Origin: Margaritifera margaritifera
Lineage: Eukaryota > Mollusca > Bivalvia > Unionida > Margaritiferidae
Length of the DNA: 64,000 bases
Assembly (NCBI GenBank): GCA_029931535.1
Contig: JAQPZY010001157.1
Coordinates: forward strand, 800,001 to 864,000
Direction: 5' to 3'
Within the stretch, counting starts at the first letter, position 1. Each line of letters opens with the position of its first letter. The translations under genes were made by a program, and so were the position numbers. Below the pieces are notes generated by a model that was not told the origin of the DNA, searched no databases, and was given only the letters and a program-made list of their open reading frames with translations. Shown here in pieces: positions 26,216 to 39,212 of this stretch.

Positions 26216-26402
26216 CAAATGATATTGTCTGCTTCCAGCACGTTCAATGATATTGTCTGCTTCCAACAAGTTCAATGATATTGTCTTCCTCCAACAAGTT
26301 CAATGATATTGTCTGCTTCCAGCACGTTCAATGATATTGTAGACAATCAGATGCTTCCAGCAAGTTTTAATGATATTGTCTGCTTCCAACAAGTTCAAAG
26401 AC
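26216..26402. repeat. 28-bp minisatellite, about six copies
   Basis: The unit is CAATGATATTGTCTGCTTCC plus AACAAGTT/AGCACGTT. One copy is disrupted near 26340-26370. It ends 370 bases before coding exon 2. Confidence 0.9.
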
Positions 26403-26770
26403 ATGTGCTTAAGATTAAAATTATTTTAGACATAGGATTACAGTGTTCCCTATTTGGAGGGTCTAAATACCTTTGACATAAAAAGGGAAAATACCAAGCT
26501 GTTGTTAGATAAAACACTAGCCCTATAACTTGATATATTGGTCATGAGTTCTAATAAATAGAATATTTACATGGAAACATAAGAATAATATAAACACCAT
26601 TAGAAAAACCATGATATTCATGGTATCATGTTTTATTAATAATTGAAATATCTGCATGATTCTTTTTCAAATTCAGTCACATAAAGTTTGCTGGCATGGC
26701 AGTTTTTATACAGCATTATATTTGGTACTATTGTCCAGTTTCCTGACATGTTTTGTTTGTTTATGTTCAG

Positions 26771-26841
26771 AAACTGGTCATGATCCTGCACTGCAAGGTT
26801 CTCGTTTAGAAGATAGGTTCTACAACAATGCTGCATTCAAG
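26771..26841 (+). CDS. SPA17: Coding exon 2: Sp17 linker with EDRFYNN signature
   Basis: This 71-base exon joins to the single overhanging G of exon 1 and encodes 24 residues, ETGHDPALQGSRLEDRFYNN followed by AAFK. The DPA-x-x-GS-x-x-EDRFYNN-x-AF segment matches the part of mammalian Sp17 that directly follows the RIIa domain, and the splice position after the RIIa domain fits too. The acceptor is TTATGTTCAG and the donor GTAAGA. It is too short to be found by length and was recognised by motif. It completes residue 75, with phase 0 at its end. Confidence 0.92.
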
Positions 26842-28088
26842 GTAAGAAACACTTCAGTAGTCTTCATGTTTTTTTGATAATGTACAAGTTTCAAAATGTT
26901 ACAAAGATCTGATACATAAAACAATTCAGGGGAAGCACCGTTCCACTGTGATCCCATAGGGAGAGTCCCAGACTCCCAGAAATGCTTAAAAGAAGATTTA
27001 TTGGAACTCTCCATTTCTGCAAAAGTTCTATATGAATTAGCTCAGGGGCTCATCATGGGACTGTTAGTACTGACATCCTAAGAAAAACCTTTGGAAGTTT
27101 TTAAAATGTTGCTTATACATGTACCTCTACTTTTATACGGCATTGTGTTAAATACTTACTAGTTAAAATACATGCATATGAAATGAAGATTGTGTGATGC
27201 ATACAGCTAGTTAACATTTTTATGATGACACAGTTGAACCTGTGACAAGAGACCACCAGTGAATTTGGAATCAAATTGGAGCTTGAGAACAGTTTTTCCT
27301 TTAAGACTGAACATTTTTGTGGGGCATATGTAGTATTTGATGTGGAATCAAATTTTGTGGTTTTTCCAAGACAGGTAGATTCTAAATAGAGGGGTAACTG
27401 TTCAGAGGCTCATTTAAACATAAACAGAGTCTACAGACTACAAATAAGAGAGCTGCAGAGACAATTCTTGATGCTTCATATGATAACTCTGCTGATGATC
27501 TTTTTTCCCAATTTTATTGCATGAAAATCCAAGATAGAATGGAATACTTAAAGGTACAAAAACCTGGAGAAACCTTGAAACAATTGTTTTCATAACATAT
27601 GCAATCAACAGCATTTGAAGAAAATTTGTACAAAAAGCATTGTATTGATCCAGATTTTTTGGCTGATTGTTCTAGCATTTGAATATTGGGCAAATGTTAG
27701 GCAGGTGAGCAATCCTGTGCCCACTTAGGCCTCTTGTTTTATTTTCAAAATTTAAACTGAGATTGTCATTCAGTTAATAACTAGAATCCCCATCTATATC
27801 TGTGTTGGCCACTCTGCCGACAAGACTGGAATCACATTAAAAATGTCTTCTAAAATCTAAAATGATCTTGATTTCCCTGAGATTGGTATCTCTGTGCTCC
27901 ATTTTTTCTATAAATAAAAATAGTCCTGCATTACTTGGGAAATGGTACATGCATAAGTTTGGCTACAATGTGACCTTACCTACATATAATATGCAAAAAT
28001 ATTAGGGCTGTAATGATTACTTGGATAACCATTGATGGTTTGTGTATTAGCAGTAACTGGTTACAAAACTTGGTAAGCAGTTAACTGA

Positions 28089-28133
<45 letters not shown>
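28089..28133. repeat. (CA)n microsatellite
   Basis: About 22 uninterrupted CA units. Confidence 0.95.
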
Positions 28134-28134
<1 letters not shown>

Positions 28135-28660
28135 CTCCTTGCCTCATAACACCAAGCATATTTAGTAAGCTGAGCAAATTGAAAATGTGAATAAAATGCC
28201 TCACTATGAGCCATTTCTTCAGAAACAAGCTTTAAACATGAATTTAAACATTGTAATACATCTACCCTGGATGCAGCCAAATACCATACATGTACCATGA
28301 TATGCTAGTCTAAGATATGATACAGAATAATATTAATACCATCATAATACTTTATGCAAACATATACACACATTCAGAAACACACTAACCCTGTTGTCAT
28401 CCTTTGACAGTTCAGACTTCTTAAGGTTTTGTGTCCAAGTCATTTTAATGCTAATGATACACAAGTTGCACACTTTGTATATGAGTGATCCTGACAATCA
28501 GCCTGATTGGTACTGATTACTGTATGAAATGGCAGAGAATATGACAAAATAATTAAAGGTGGAATGTATACCTAGAGCTCATGCAAAAGCAAGCTACAAA
28601 TATCTTTGTGTCAACAAGTGTAACATGTAAGTTTCACTAGATTTTAGAAACTGGAAACTG

Positions 28661-28705
<45 letters not shown>
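28661..28705. repeat. (ATT)n microsatellite
   Basis: About 15 ATT units; shorter related tracts follow at 28930-28961 and 30296-30320. Confidence 0.93.
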
Positions 28706-28707
<2 letters not shown>

Positions 28708-30440
28708 TGGTGTGTACAACCTTGAAAAATCCTTGCATTTGAGGAGTTGCCTTAAAAACTCCTTGAATTTAAAAAAAGTTAGTTTTATTCTTGAAAATAC
28801 AGTCAAACCTATCAACAGCAGCCACCCATGGGAAAAGGCAAAACTGGCCGTTGTACACAGGTGACCTCTATACACAGGTTCACCTTTTAAAATTTGTTTT
28901 TGAATAAATATCATGCACCGAATATCATTATCATTATTATTATTATTATTACTATTATTACGTTATCAATATTGTTTTACGTGCAATATTCAACAAAATC
29001 ATAAAATATGCATATATATTGTTCTCTCCCAAATTTATGTTCCGCACAAGATTACTGTATTCTGCTCAGTTCAATCCATCCTATAAATTAAATCATCATC
29101 TACTTAAAATAATCACCAATCTTAGTTGGTTTTGTGCACCATGACAAAACAATAATTTCACTACTGACTTACAGCTTACATATGACTGTAAAACAGAGGA
29201 CTGACTCTTTCGTTGGCCAGCTTGTATATGTTTCACTTGGAAATAACTGTTCACACTTTTAAAATAATATCTGGATAAGCTAGTTGCTCAACTCACTGAG
29301 ATCAAAGGAGAGTCGGCTTATTTGAGAAGCCTGTGATAAATAGGAAATCCTAAGAAGCCATATATGGCTATTCTTTGTGATCCATGAACCGAAACTTTAC
29401 CAGACTTTACAGACAAGTTTTAAATCTTGAATGACTCCTGACCCTAATGAAAAGGGATGTAACTTATAGCTCTTGTCAAAGACAACATTTTTCTTAAGAG
29501 ATAGCTTTAATTCACAGGGAAATAGATGAAGATAGTGAACTATACCTGTCATACTGGCACATTTATGCTGTGATAGCATGACTACTTTTCCCACAATCCA
29601 GAAAACGAATTGCTTTGACCCTCTACTTTAATGATAAAAACTGCCTCAATTTTGAATTTGACATATTGACACCTTTGACTTACACTGTCACTGTAGCTGT
29701 TCCAGTCACATTGACAGTGTAACTCAAAAGTGACAATATGTCAATATGAGTACAAGTGAGATAAGAAATGTTTGAACAGTGATTCACATGATATTCCTTT
29801 ATCTAAAAATGCCTTCCTCGTAAAGCAAAAATTCAGCTTGCATAGACTGAGCAGTCACTGTAGATACACTACGCTGACCATGGAAGGTAGGTGACTATTA
29901 CATACAGGACATTTTATATAGAAAATTGGGGGGGGGGGGATTAGAATCGCCATTGTGAACAGGTGACTGCTAAGTAAAGGTGACCATTAGAACAGGTTTG
30001 ACTTTACATTGATTTTTGCCAAAACTGTTTGAATTTATCAGAGGGAATATAAAACATTAAAGCTGAATAAAATATGTCATGTTTTAAATGAAGTATTGCT
30101 GTTATTTATGTATGTTCCCCCCAAAATGAATAATTACATAAAATGGGATCAGACTTGGTGGATCTCTAAACACAACACTGGTAGTTAACAAAGTAAAATG
30201 TGATGAAGGTTCAATTTCTGTAAGACAAAATACTCATTGGAAATGTTTGGAAAAGTCTTTGAAAAAGAATCGCACTTGAATTGTATGAACCATGTTGTTA
30301 TTATTATTATTATTATTATTAGGTTTGACTGTATATTGTTACATTATAATCATGTTATTTCATCAGAAAATTTACTGTCAGGAACAATAATTGGCATGTC
30401 ATAACAATTGTTATGTATTTATTTATTTATTTATTTACAG

Positions 30441-30619
30441 TCACCTACCATTGATTCCAGTGACCCCCAGCAGCAGGATGCCGCTGTTAAGATCCAAACA
30501 CAGTTCCGCCAGCATGCTGCTAAAAAGGAAGTGGAGGAGCTAGAGAAAGAAGATGCTGCGCTTAAGATTCAGGCTGGGTTCCGAGGATACCATGATAGAC
30601 AGAAAGTACTAGAGATGAA
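30441..30619 (+). CDS. SPA17: Coding exon 3: two IQ motifs
   Basis: The frame enters at phase 0 after TTTACAG and leaves two bases for the next exon, with donor GTAAGT at 30620. After a short SPTIDSSDPQQQDAAV segment it encodes a first, weaker IQ motif (KIQTQFRQHAAKKEV, with Gln in place of the usual Gly). A lysine/glutamate-rich helix follows, and then a canonical IQ motif (IQAGFRGYHDRQKV). IQ motifs bind calmodulin or related EF-hand light chains. This is the only exon with two motifs, spaced about 23 residues apart as in tandem IQ helices. It covers residues 76-134 and part of 135. Confidence 0.92.
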
Positions 30620-32558
30620 GTAAGTTTAGCTTAGGATAAAGAATTTGAAAGCATGTTATTTGGTTTTATGGAAAATAGAAGATGTGATACAGGCTGCTAG
30701 ATTCAGAGTCTAATAGGTTTAATAAAAGATTGTAGAAATTAAACAAGTCAGCTCACACACACACATATATGGTAACTTATGAAAAGTGTAGGAATAATGG
30801 TACTTTACTGCAGTCTTCTAATTGTTGTTGCTTATGTTGTAATCATGGTCTTTATATTTTATTGTTTAGTACAGTACTGTATGTTTATCCTCAGAGATGC
30901 CAGGTTTGAAACATTTTTTCAGCTCTTTGCAAAATAGCCCAATGAAGATACCAAAATGAAATATAAGATAACATATCAATATGTTAAAGAAAAGACTGAA
31001 GATGTTATGATACAGACTTAATAAGATGGATACCATGAAAGAAAGAAAGTGTAGGAAATTAATGAAATCAAGTTTGTACATGAATAGAGCTATTTAAATA
31101 CTAAATTATTTGTCGTGATTGGCCAGTATGGGAAGATAACATTTACCATAACACCATATTTGCACTTGGAAGGAAAAAAAACATTTATCTGAATAATTTC
31201 TTTATATAATCAGGCTGGTTCTAGATAGTTTGACATGGGTAGTTTTGATGCAGTGGTTTACTCAAACTTTAAGATGCATGTGTAAATGTTCTCCATTTAT
31301 ATAAAACTAAAAAATTTCATTTGTAATTTATAAATAAGTTTTATTTTGTAATTGATCAATCAAAGATGTGATCATGCATGGTTTGGTAAGCTCAATCAAA
31401 GATGTGATCAGGCATGGTTTGGTAAGCACAATCAAAGATGTGATCAGGCATGGTTTGGTAAGCTCAATCAAAGATGTGATCAGGCATGGTTTGGTAAGCT
31501 CAATCAAAGATGTGATCAGGCATGGTTTGGTAAGCTCAATCAAAGATGTGATCAGGCATGGTTTGGTAAGCTCAATCAAAGATGTGATCAGGCATGGTTT
31601 GGTAAGCTCAAATGCTTACTAGAACACTTGGGAAAGACTTTGAACCCTCTGGGTTTGCCTTTGGGCACCAGCTCTTCCTTCATGTTGTGACAAACACTGA
31701 AATTTGGCAAACTGTTTGTTAGAAAATAGGGAAAAGACTTTTGAATCAGCAGTTCTTGTAGATTATTGCATTATTTGGCAAGTGTCGATGTGTTGAACAA
31801 AAATATTTGTACAGAAATTTACTGTGATATTCAGTGACAATTTAGAACTGTTTGCTGCTGTAAAATCTGCATTTAATGCACAGTTTTAAATGACATAATC
31901 ATTACATTGATCACATCATTATGATTTCAAATTTTACATGAGTCAGTGTCATGTAGTGCTATGAACTCTTGCAAAAATTGAATGTAAGATGATGTGTTTG
32001 TGATTTCAGTTGCCTATTGAAGAAAGAAAATTAATAATGTTTATGTCAATCATAGAAATAATAGTTACTGTGCAAGAAAACGATAAAATAATGAAAAGTA
32101 AATGGCATATTGGAAAATCCCTACAGATTTATGACCTGCCATAAATTGTCTTAACCAACATGCTCTTTCAGACATCCAATGCAGTCTCAGTAAGTGAGTC
32201 ATAGAGAACAATTTCAGTCACTAACATATACTTCTCTTGATGTATTTGGTGACAAAAATCTGTGATCTTCATAATTCAGCTGTCATTTTATGGCTGTCTG
32301 GTGAAAGGGTACCATTTCCCATGCTTTTCCATGCAATGGTCTTTTTTGTGACATGTATTTTAACTTAGTCTAGCTCGATAAAATGCATACCAATGTGTGC
32401 ATATTTATTTGTGGTTTTGATTTGCTTGGACCCAGAATTATGCAAACTTAACTGTTTTTCAAAAGTTAAATCCTCTGAATTTCGCTTGAGATCATCTTGA
32501 TAAAAAAAATAGTTAATTAGAGTCAGAGATTTAATGCATTTTGTCTACATTCTGTTAG
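30620..32558 (+). other. Intron 3 (1.9 kb)
   Basis: It starts GTAAGT and ends CATTCTGTTAG, phase 2. Apart from the 36-bp array at 31356-31607 it is AT-rich unique sequence with no other recognisable feature. Confidence 0.75.
31356..31607. repeat. 36-bp minisatellite, seven copies
   Basis: The unit has TCAATCAAAGATGTGATCAG and GCATGGTTTGGTAAGC. Exactly seven units, differing only by a base in the first (CATGCATGG) and the second (GCACAATC). Because 36 is divisible by three, it reads as repeating peptides in several frames, but it sits in intron 3 and lacks any protein signature. Confidence 0.97.
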
Positions 32559-32736
32559 AGATCCAGAAGAATACAAGAGACATCAAGAAGAGATAGAGAA
32601 AAGGCAAGAAAAACATAAAGACCAGGAGGACGAGATCGACATTGATCTTACGGATCCAGAGGTTGAAAAAGCTGCTGTCAAAATTCAAGCTGGTTTCAAG
32701 GGATTCAAGGCCAGACAAGAGGTTAAGGATATGAAG
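32559..32736 (+). CDS. SPA17: Coding exon 4: acidic linker plus IQ motif
   Basis: It completes a Lys codon with exon 3 and continues with a charged linker (DPEEYKRHQEEIEKRQEKHK), an acidic DEIDIDLTDPEVEKAAV segment and an IQ motif (KIQAGFKGFKARQEV, with Lys for the central Arg). It ends at phase 0 before GTAGGC. The DxxDPE-then-IQ arrangement resembles the acidic box plus IQ of neurogranin. Its nearest relative in the window is the exon at 60783, with the same DPEVEKAAVKIQAGFKG core and ARQEVK ending. With exons 1-3 it completes 194 codons. Confidence 0.92.
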
Positions 32737-33154
32737 GTAGGCTAGAATAATTAAGACACAAGTGTGTTTGTTTTGTGTGACTTTTTTGGCTTAGATTTGA
32801 TTGGGTGCTGTGTGGATGTTTTAGGTTGCAGTGGCCTAAATTCATTTGCCTAATAGTGTCACGATATAGCACAAAAATTACAGCAAGAAACGTTCATCTT
32901 GTTATTTTGCCCATCTTATCGAAGTAAATATTGAGGCTTAATTTGTACATTTCCTTTAAATGATGTTGCCACACAGAGAGAAAAAGAAATTGTATGGAAA
33001 GTGTAATGTAATTATTGCAGAGGGATAAGAAGTTCTGAATAAAACCAAGCAAAAGTTTTCCTCTCATATGCTTTTTTTCCAGCTATTACAGAATATGTAA
33101 TCACTTACTAAATGTCCAAATATAATCAGTCACAAATTTCTCTGAATTGTGCAA

Positions 33155-33842
33155 ATTACATATTGTACACTTGGGAATGGTACCCATACATATTGTACAC
33201 TTGGGAATGGTACCCATACATATTGTACGCTTGGGAATGGTACCCATACATATTGTATGTTTGGGAATGGTACCCATACATATTGTACGCTTGGGAATGG
33301 TACCTATACATATTGTACGCTTGGGAATGGTACCCATACATATTGTACGCTTGGGAATGGTACCCATATATATTGTACGCTTGGGAATGGTACCCATACA
33401 TTTTGTATGCTTCGGAATGGTACCCATACATATTGTATGCATGGGAATGGTACCCATGCATATTGTACGCTTGGGAATGGTACCCATATATATTGTACCC
33501 TTGGGAATGGTACCCATACATATTGTACGCTTGGGAATGGTACCCATACATATTGTATGCTTAGAAATGGTACCCATACATATTGTATGCTTGGGAATGG
33601 TACATATACATATTGTACACTTGGGAATGGTACCCATACATATTGTACACTTGGGAATGGTACCCATACATATTGTATGCTTGGGAATGGCACCCATACA
33701 TTTTGTATGCTTCGGAATGGTACCGATACATATTGTATGCATGGGAATGGTACCCATGCATATTGTATGTTTGGGAATGGTACCCATACATATTGTATGC
33801 TTTGGAATGGTACCCATACATATTGTACGCATGGGAATGGTG
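33155..33842. repeat. 30-bp minisatellite, about 23 copies
   Basis: The unit is approximately TATTGTACGCTTGGGAATGG followed by TACCCATACA. Each unit has the palindromic GGTACC at the unit junction. Variants (ATGC, GTTT, CTTCGG) recur in blocks: a five-unit pattern around 33391-33480 reappears at about 33691-33780, a sign of higher-order duplication. It is open in most frames because 30 is a multiple of three. Confidence 0.96.
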
Positions 33843-34373
33843 CCTGAAATGACAGATTAAGACTTAAATGACCTTCGTGCCTGCCTGAACTTATTCTGAT
33901 GAAAGTTATACCTTTCTATGATGTTTTCTAACTTTAACCTACAATCACACAAATATATGCAAATTAGTACATTGTTTTGTTTCAAAGGAACTTTATGATG
34001 ATGTACTACCAGAGAAAATCTTGCATCTTAGAAGGAATGCAGTTTACTGGTTTTTATGTTTTACTTTAAGGATTTTACATTTTTAACCTTTATTGTTTAT
34101 TGTTTATTTGATATACTTATGTTTTTGCGATTATTTATATTCAAATTTTTAGAAATTTACTTTAATCAGCACCATATATAGCCAGTATTAAGCTGATGTG
34201 TTATTAAAGCCTAATACATACATACATAAATACAAACATACATACATACTTTAGAAAAACTTTTTCTCATTGTAAGCTGTAACTGCAAATTTTCCATTTA
34301 TTACTCACTGGAAATAGATTTTTTATTGGAGAAACTGCTATATTGTGTGTAATTATTCATTCACTTTTGTATA

Positions 34374-36162
34374 CAATAAAACTTCTGAAAACTGGACCCT
34401 CATAGGACTGATGGAAGTGTCTGGCTTTCAGAGACTTCTGTTTACAGAAGTACCGAAAGAGGAGAATGCATTCCGGTGCCTTTTTGAATGAATGCCTACA
34501 CTCTAATGGAATGTTATCAGGAAGGAATTAATATTGTTGCAATTTTATACTTTTATATATTACAAAGGTGGTGTATCATTGATTGAAAAGCAACACAAAG
34601 TGCACAGAATTAATGCAGATACATGTACAAATATACATCAATAGTATGACATGTTCAGAAAATACATGTATACATATCATATGGTAAATATAACAACACA
34701 AGGAACACAAATTAACAGAAATACAAAGAGATTAGTATTACAACCCCGACTTGTTTAAGAAAGCATTCACACAAGTCACTGTCTTGAGAAATATTGATCA
34801 GAGCATTGTCTCTTTTTGCTGACCTGTGGTACTATCTGTCATTGTTTCTAACTTTTGTATTCTCATGAGATAACAATCATCTTTGTGAATTGCAAAGTTC
34901 TTAGGTTGCTAGAGGAGACAGGACAATGCCTAGTGAGATATGACTTCGTGTAAAATTTTAATTACATTTTCATCATTCTCACTCACAGGATTTGTAACAC
35001 ATGCAATTTCAGCATTTCAACATTAACATTATGATAAGATTCCACCAATGCAACTTCCCATTCATTCATCAGAATTATCTTCTGTAGGTTTATTTGTATC
35101 AATATCTACAAGATCACAAGTCTTAAACTCTGATCTTATTCTCCTTGCTAAATCCTGATATGCTTTTTATGGAATAACGAGCTATAAATTTATCAAGCCA
35201 TATAATCAATGCCTTGAAATCAGCTGAGATGCAAATTCATGTGCCTTCTCCTGTATGATTGGACCCAAAATAAGAATTGCCTTGGATTGTGCTTGCCAAA
35301 AGCATAAACAAGTCAATTGAGTTTTTCTAATTAGCACAATGTGCTGACCCTAAATTTGGTGCCATATGCATTGTTCTCATACTCCGTGATTATTCAGATT
35401 TTTGTTTTAGAATGTCAGAGACTGTAGATTTTCTGACACAGAAAGCTAACCCAAGTTCTTCTGGGGAAAGCTTAGGAACTCCTTCCCACTGCCTTATCAT
35501 AGTGACTATGTCTTTAAGAGACAATTCAAGACGTTGCTGCTTGACTGGAGGTTTAGACATGATTTTCAGTGATTACGCAAATACATTGTAGTGAACAAAC
35601 TTATGATATGACCTGGTTGCAACTTTCTTTTCTTTTATACTGTACATGTATACAGGAGTTTTTTGCAAAAAAAGGAATTTTTGAATACTTTTGATCTGAC
35701 TGCCTTTCAGCAACTTTTTCATCGGCATAACATGAAGGCAATAATATTTAATAGCACATGTGCAATTGCTTTTTTTTATTACAGTTATTGTGACGCATTC
35801 AATTCATAAACAAACAGTTGGTTTTGAGATAATTTATTTCACACCTGTATTAAATGGCTTCATTTGACAGATCACTCATGCACAAATATTTAACCGTTAC
35901 AAACAAATTACAGGTTGACACTTATCACAGGTTGTGATTTTTACAGGTAGCAAGGTAAATGCATCCAGTTTTCGGAGGTAGGTTTACATTAAATTTACAA
36001 GAATGGTTCAGAGAATATCTACAGTATCTGGAATTCAGAGGTTCCAGTTTGTATACGTTATTACAACAAACAATTTTTAAGAAAAACTCTGTTCCAAACC
36101 AAAATGGTCAGCTTATAAAGAATTGCGGACTGGAGAAAATCCAGTTTTCAGAAGTTTCACTG
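34374..36162 (-). mobile_element. Pogo/Tigger-like DNA transposon, internally deleted
   Basis: Inverted ends: CAATAAAACTTCTGAAAACT on the left and the reverse complement of the right end, CAGTGAAACTTCTGAAAACT, both continuing into GGA and flanked by TA (34372-34373; 36163-36164). The interior carries a minus-strand transposase fragment. At 1.8 kb, and without a recognisable DDE catalytic domain, it is a deletion derivative. Confidence 0.85.
35387..35560 (-). pseudogene. Pogo/Tigger transposase N-terminal fragment
   Basis: Reading the minus strand from the ATG near 35560 gives MSKPPVKQQRLELSLKDIVT and, after a short stretch, an HTH segment ending FCVRKSTVSDILKQKSE, then a stop. This is the N-terminal psq/CENP-B-type helix-turn-helix of pogo/Tigger transposases (SLKDK...STVSDILK pattern). 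Further along the minus strand, an EKAHEFASQL stretch (about 35230-35260) resembles the second CENP-B-type HTH, but stops and frame breaks intervene. The catalytic region is absent. Confidence 0.82.
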
Positions 36163-37189
36163 TACTTGATTAGGATGTAAAAAAGTTACAGGTAATACAA
36201 ATGGGTATAAAATCCCTATTAAACATAATTTTCAGCTGATTGTTTGAAATGTGTTAAAAATCCTAATAAAGAGTTTCTGTACCAGAAATTAAAGGACAAA
36301 AACAAACTAAAATGTATGACTTGAGTTAAAATAAATTAGAAGGTTATGGTAGTTTTAGTTGGAAGGTAGCATGATTCTGGAGAAGGCTTTCTGACACGTG
36401 TAGCTTCACCTGATAAATAGATACAAGTCTTCATTCATCATTGTACCATTAAAATTTAGCTTTTACTTTTTGTGTATGATAATCCTATCAATTTACAGTT
36501 ATGCAGAGGTTATGTAACAGTAGCAAAATCTTAAGAACATACTGCCAGCAACACACTTCAGTCAGTATGACCACTTTAGGAACATTTCATTGTATTTCAT
36601 CATTATTCCATGTGGTGTTCATTTAACAGTCATGATCCAGTAAATGGCTTGGAGTCATTAACTTTGTTTTCATCTACATCTTGTCTCATTTTCTTTCATC
36701 ACTCTTCCATTGATCATTCCTTCTTGGGTAATATTTCATCTTGTTCTCCTTTGTAGCTTCTTTAAAGTCCCCAGTCTTTTCTAGTATGGCTGTATGAGAT
36801 CATTTTCTTTTTTGTTTTAAAATTAGGAAAAGCTTAATATATCCGATGTTCAGGCACTCATGGTTCCCTCTCAGGTCACTTCAAGAGATGTTGATTAAAA
36901 TTGATACAATTTGAGAAGAGTATTGACTCTCCCTATAATGCATTTCTGTACAACCTCATATTGGTTCTGTTTGGATTTGGGGGCACTGATGTATGGGAGA
37001 AATGTATAGGTCAAAGTTTTTTGCTGTACAACTATCAAAATGTAATACCAGAAACCTACCAGTATATGTATTTCATCTACTTGGGTTGACATTGAAGCAG
37101 ACAGCTTTTCAAAAGAAAATGCACCTGTGTGCTCAGGAAATGAACTAAAAAGAGTTATTGGTTCATTTTCTTATAATTTACCTCTTGGA

Positions 37190-37440
37190 CTCAAGGTCAC
37201 TGTCATAGAAAATGTGTGCAATGGTTTTTGTTCACTTTGCTTATATTTCATAAACCCTTTGATGGATTTTCTTCATACCTGGGATAAATTCTTTCTGTGA
37301 TGCTTGCCCCTTTGACCTTGGATTCAAGGTCACAGTCAGAGAAAATTTGCATTAAGGTTTTGGTTCAACTGTTTTTATGTCTTAATATTTCCCAAACCCC
37401 TTAATGGATTTTCTTCATCCTTGGTATGAGTCATTATAAA
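37190..37440. repeat. Degenerate ~130-bp repeat, about two copies
   Basis: Copies share GACTCAAGGTCAC-GTCA-AGAAAAT, GTTTTTGTTCA, CATAAACCC-TTGATGGATTTTCTTCAT and CTGGGAT. Confidence 0.6.
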
Positions 37441-39212
37441 AACTAAGAGAATTAATTCTGCAACATGCACTCTATCCCATTGATATTTGGGTCAAGGTCA
37501 CACATTTTACAGCAATGCTTTGTAAGCTCTACATGTGGGCCTTGGCCTTCTTGTTTATTGCAGGAAGTTACCAGGATTCTGTTGCCTGTTTCTTTATAAA
37601 TCTTGTATTTGGTATTTTGAAGATGAAGGCTTCTGTGATGCCATCTTTCAAGACTGAGAATCAGGATACTGTTGGTAATGTGGGCTTTTGCAGAATCCCC
37701 CTCCCCCTTTTTTCAAATAAAAAATGCTGCCCCCCCCCCTCCACTATCTATAATTTTCAGTTCATGAATGGACCCTGCTTTTGAGGAGTGTTGTTTCTTA
37801 TTTATGCCAGTATGTAATATGGGAAGAAGTTTGTTATTGCTATGTCTGTTTGCCTATCCATAATCAATCTGTCTGTTGATAAACATTTTTGTTTCTGGAG
37901 AATAACTCTAAAAACTCTCATACTCTAAAGATATCACAACCCAAGTTGCATAGAGGTACCTATATACCTTGATACTTAAAGTTTTCCACATTCAGTATTT
38001 TGTTATGTTACCATTGAAACAAAGTGTAGCATAAGTAGTACAAAATTGAGGGGAAATGACCATAATTGCTAGATAAATTGAGTTTACTTAGCCATAGGGT
38101 ACTAACATAAGTAGTTTAAAAATAAGGAGTGCTGTACCATAGAGTACTTTCAGTAGGAGTCTTTACATAAGCAGGGGACTGGGGGATATGTCATCTCTAA
38201 ATGACTTCTTGTTTGCAGCTGGAATAGGTTAATTGAAATGTTCATTTTTGAATTGGGTAACAAGTAGAAACTCCTTTACTAAAGGTGTGTTTTCAAAATT
38301 TTGATAGTGCAGTGGGTAACACACTTGCTCAGCATTTTAGAAATTCCATGTTCCCTTCTCTTCTTACTGTATACAATATATTGGTTTTCTCCATGGTCAG
38401 TATTCTGGTCACCTCCATCTCTGAACCACTGTATGCTACCATATTTTCTCTTGGGAGTTTCGAGCACAACTTGTTGGAACTTTTGAATGACTTAAGAAGA
38501 ATAAATGTAACATTTAAGAACATGTCTTTGTTATTGTTAAGGCCTAAAATTACTGGCTTTAGTAATGAGGCCCATTGCAATTTGAAATGCTGATTTTTAT
38601 TTGCTTTCTTAGTACTGCTTATCTACATGTGAGACTGGCCCAATATTGTTTAAGATGGAATGGTAGCAGATGTTTTCTGGCAGGATTATTTGCAATTCTG
38701 GGCCAATAGATAATCAAGCCTTTGCTGTGAAATTGCTGGTATGTGATGTTTATGGCTAATGTACATATTGGAGTATTGATCTGAGTTGTAATAACCCATT
38801 GTGGCTTGTAAGTGTATCCATCTTTACTTCTCCTAGGACTGGAATGTGTGAAAATGAAATGTTTCTAAAGGTGAGTGCATTTTACCCAAGTTTTCTGCTT
38901 CAACTTGCAGTTTAAATATATAGAATTTCATTGTCAGAGCAGTGTTGCATGGTTTTATATAAGTCTCAGTGCATTGTTAGAACGTAGTGTTCTTCTGTAC
39001 TGAAATATCACACTGGTAAATGATATTGTTTGTGTGAGGAAAATGTTCATATTATGCTAGTTTTAAGTAAAATTAGATAATGATTATGCAAAATGAAACC
39101 TCTCCAAGACATAACATTATACTTTCTTACAGAACTTTGTTATTTACAGTGTTCCAACTTGAACCTGAAAAGTTGAGGCAACCTGTCTTAAAAAAAGGGC
39201 ATAGTGCTCATG

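Larger units (their letters stand above)
2571..26770 (+). other. Intron 1 (24.2 kb), repeat-filled
   Basis: It starts GTAGGT and ends TTATGTTCAG, phase 1. It hosts most of the mobile elements in the window, which are listed separately. Outside those, at 2600-4650, 6740-8200, 12306-14550, 14850-16140, 20030-20400 and 22930-24450, I see only AT-rich sequence, homopolymer runs and short simple repeats, with no supportable gene. Confidence 0.75.
26842..30440 (+). other. Intron 2 (3.6 kb)
   Basis: It starts GTAAGA and ends TTTATTTACAG. It contains a (CA)n tract at 28089-28133, TTA repeats at 28661-28705, 28930-28961 and 30296-30320, and scattered element fragments with CAGTCAAACCT ends (28798 and 30321-30333). 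No additional exon was seen. Confidence 0.75.

Noticed and set aside
33101..33860. Several 130-240-codon repeat proteins on both strands
   Set aside because: The 30-bp unit is divisible by three, so frames stay open by periodicity; no splice context or domain.
35959..36180. 73-codon frame near the right end of the pogo-like element
   Set aside because: It overlaps the TIR on the strand opposite the transposase and has no family features.
37515..37784. 89-codon frame starting MLCKLYMWALAFLFIAG, signal-peptide-like
   Set aside because: No splice context, poly-C run inside, and no recognisable mature domain.
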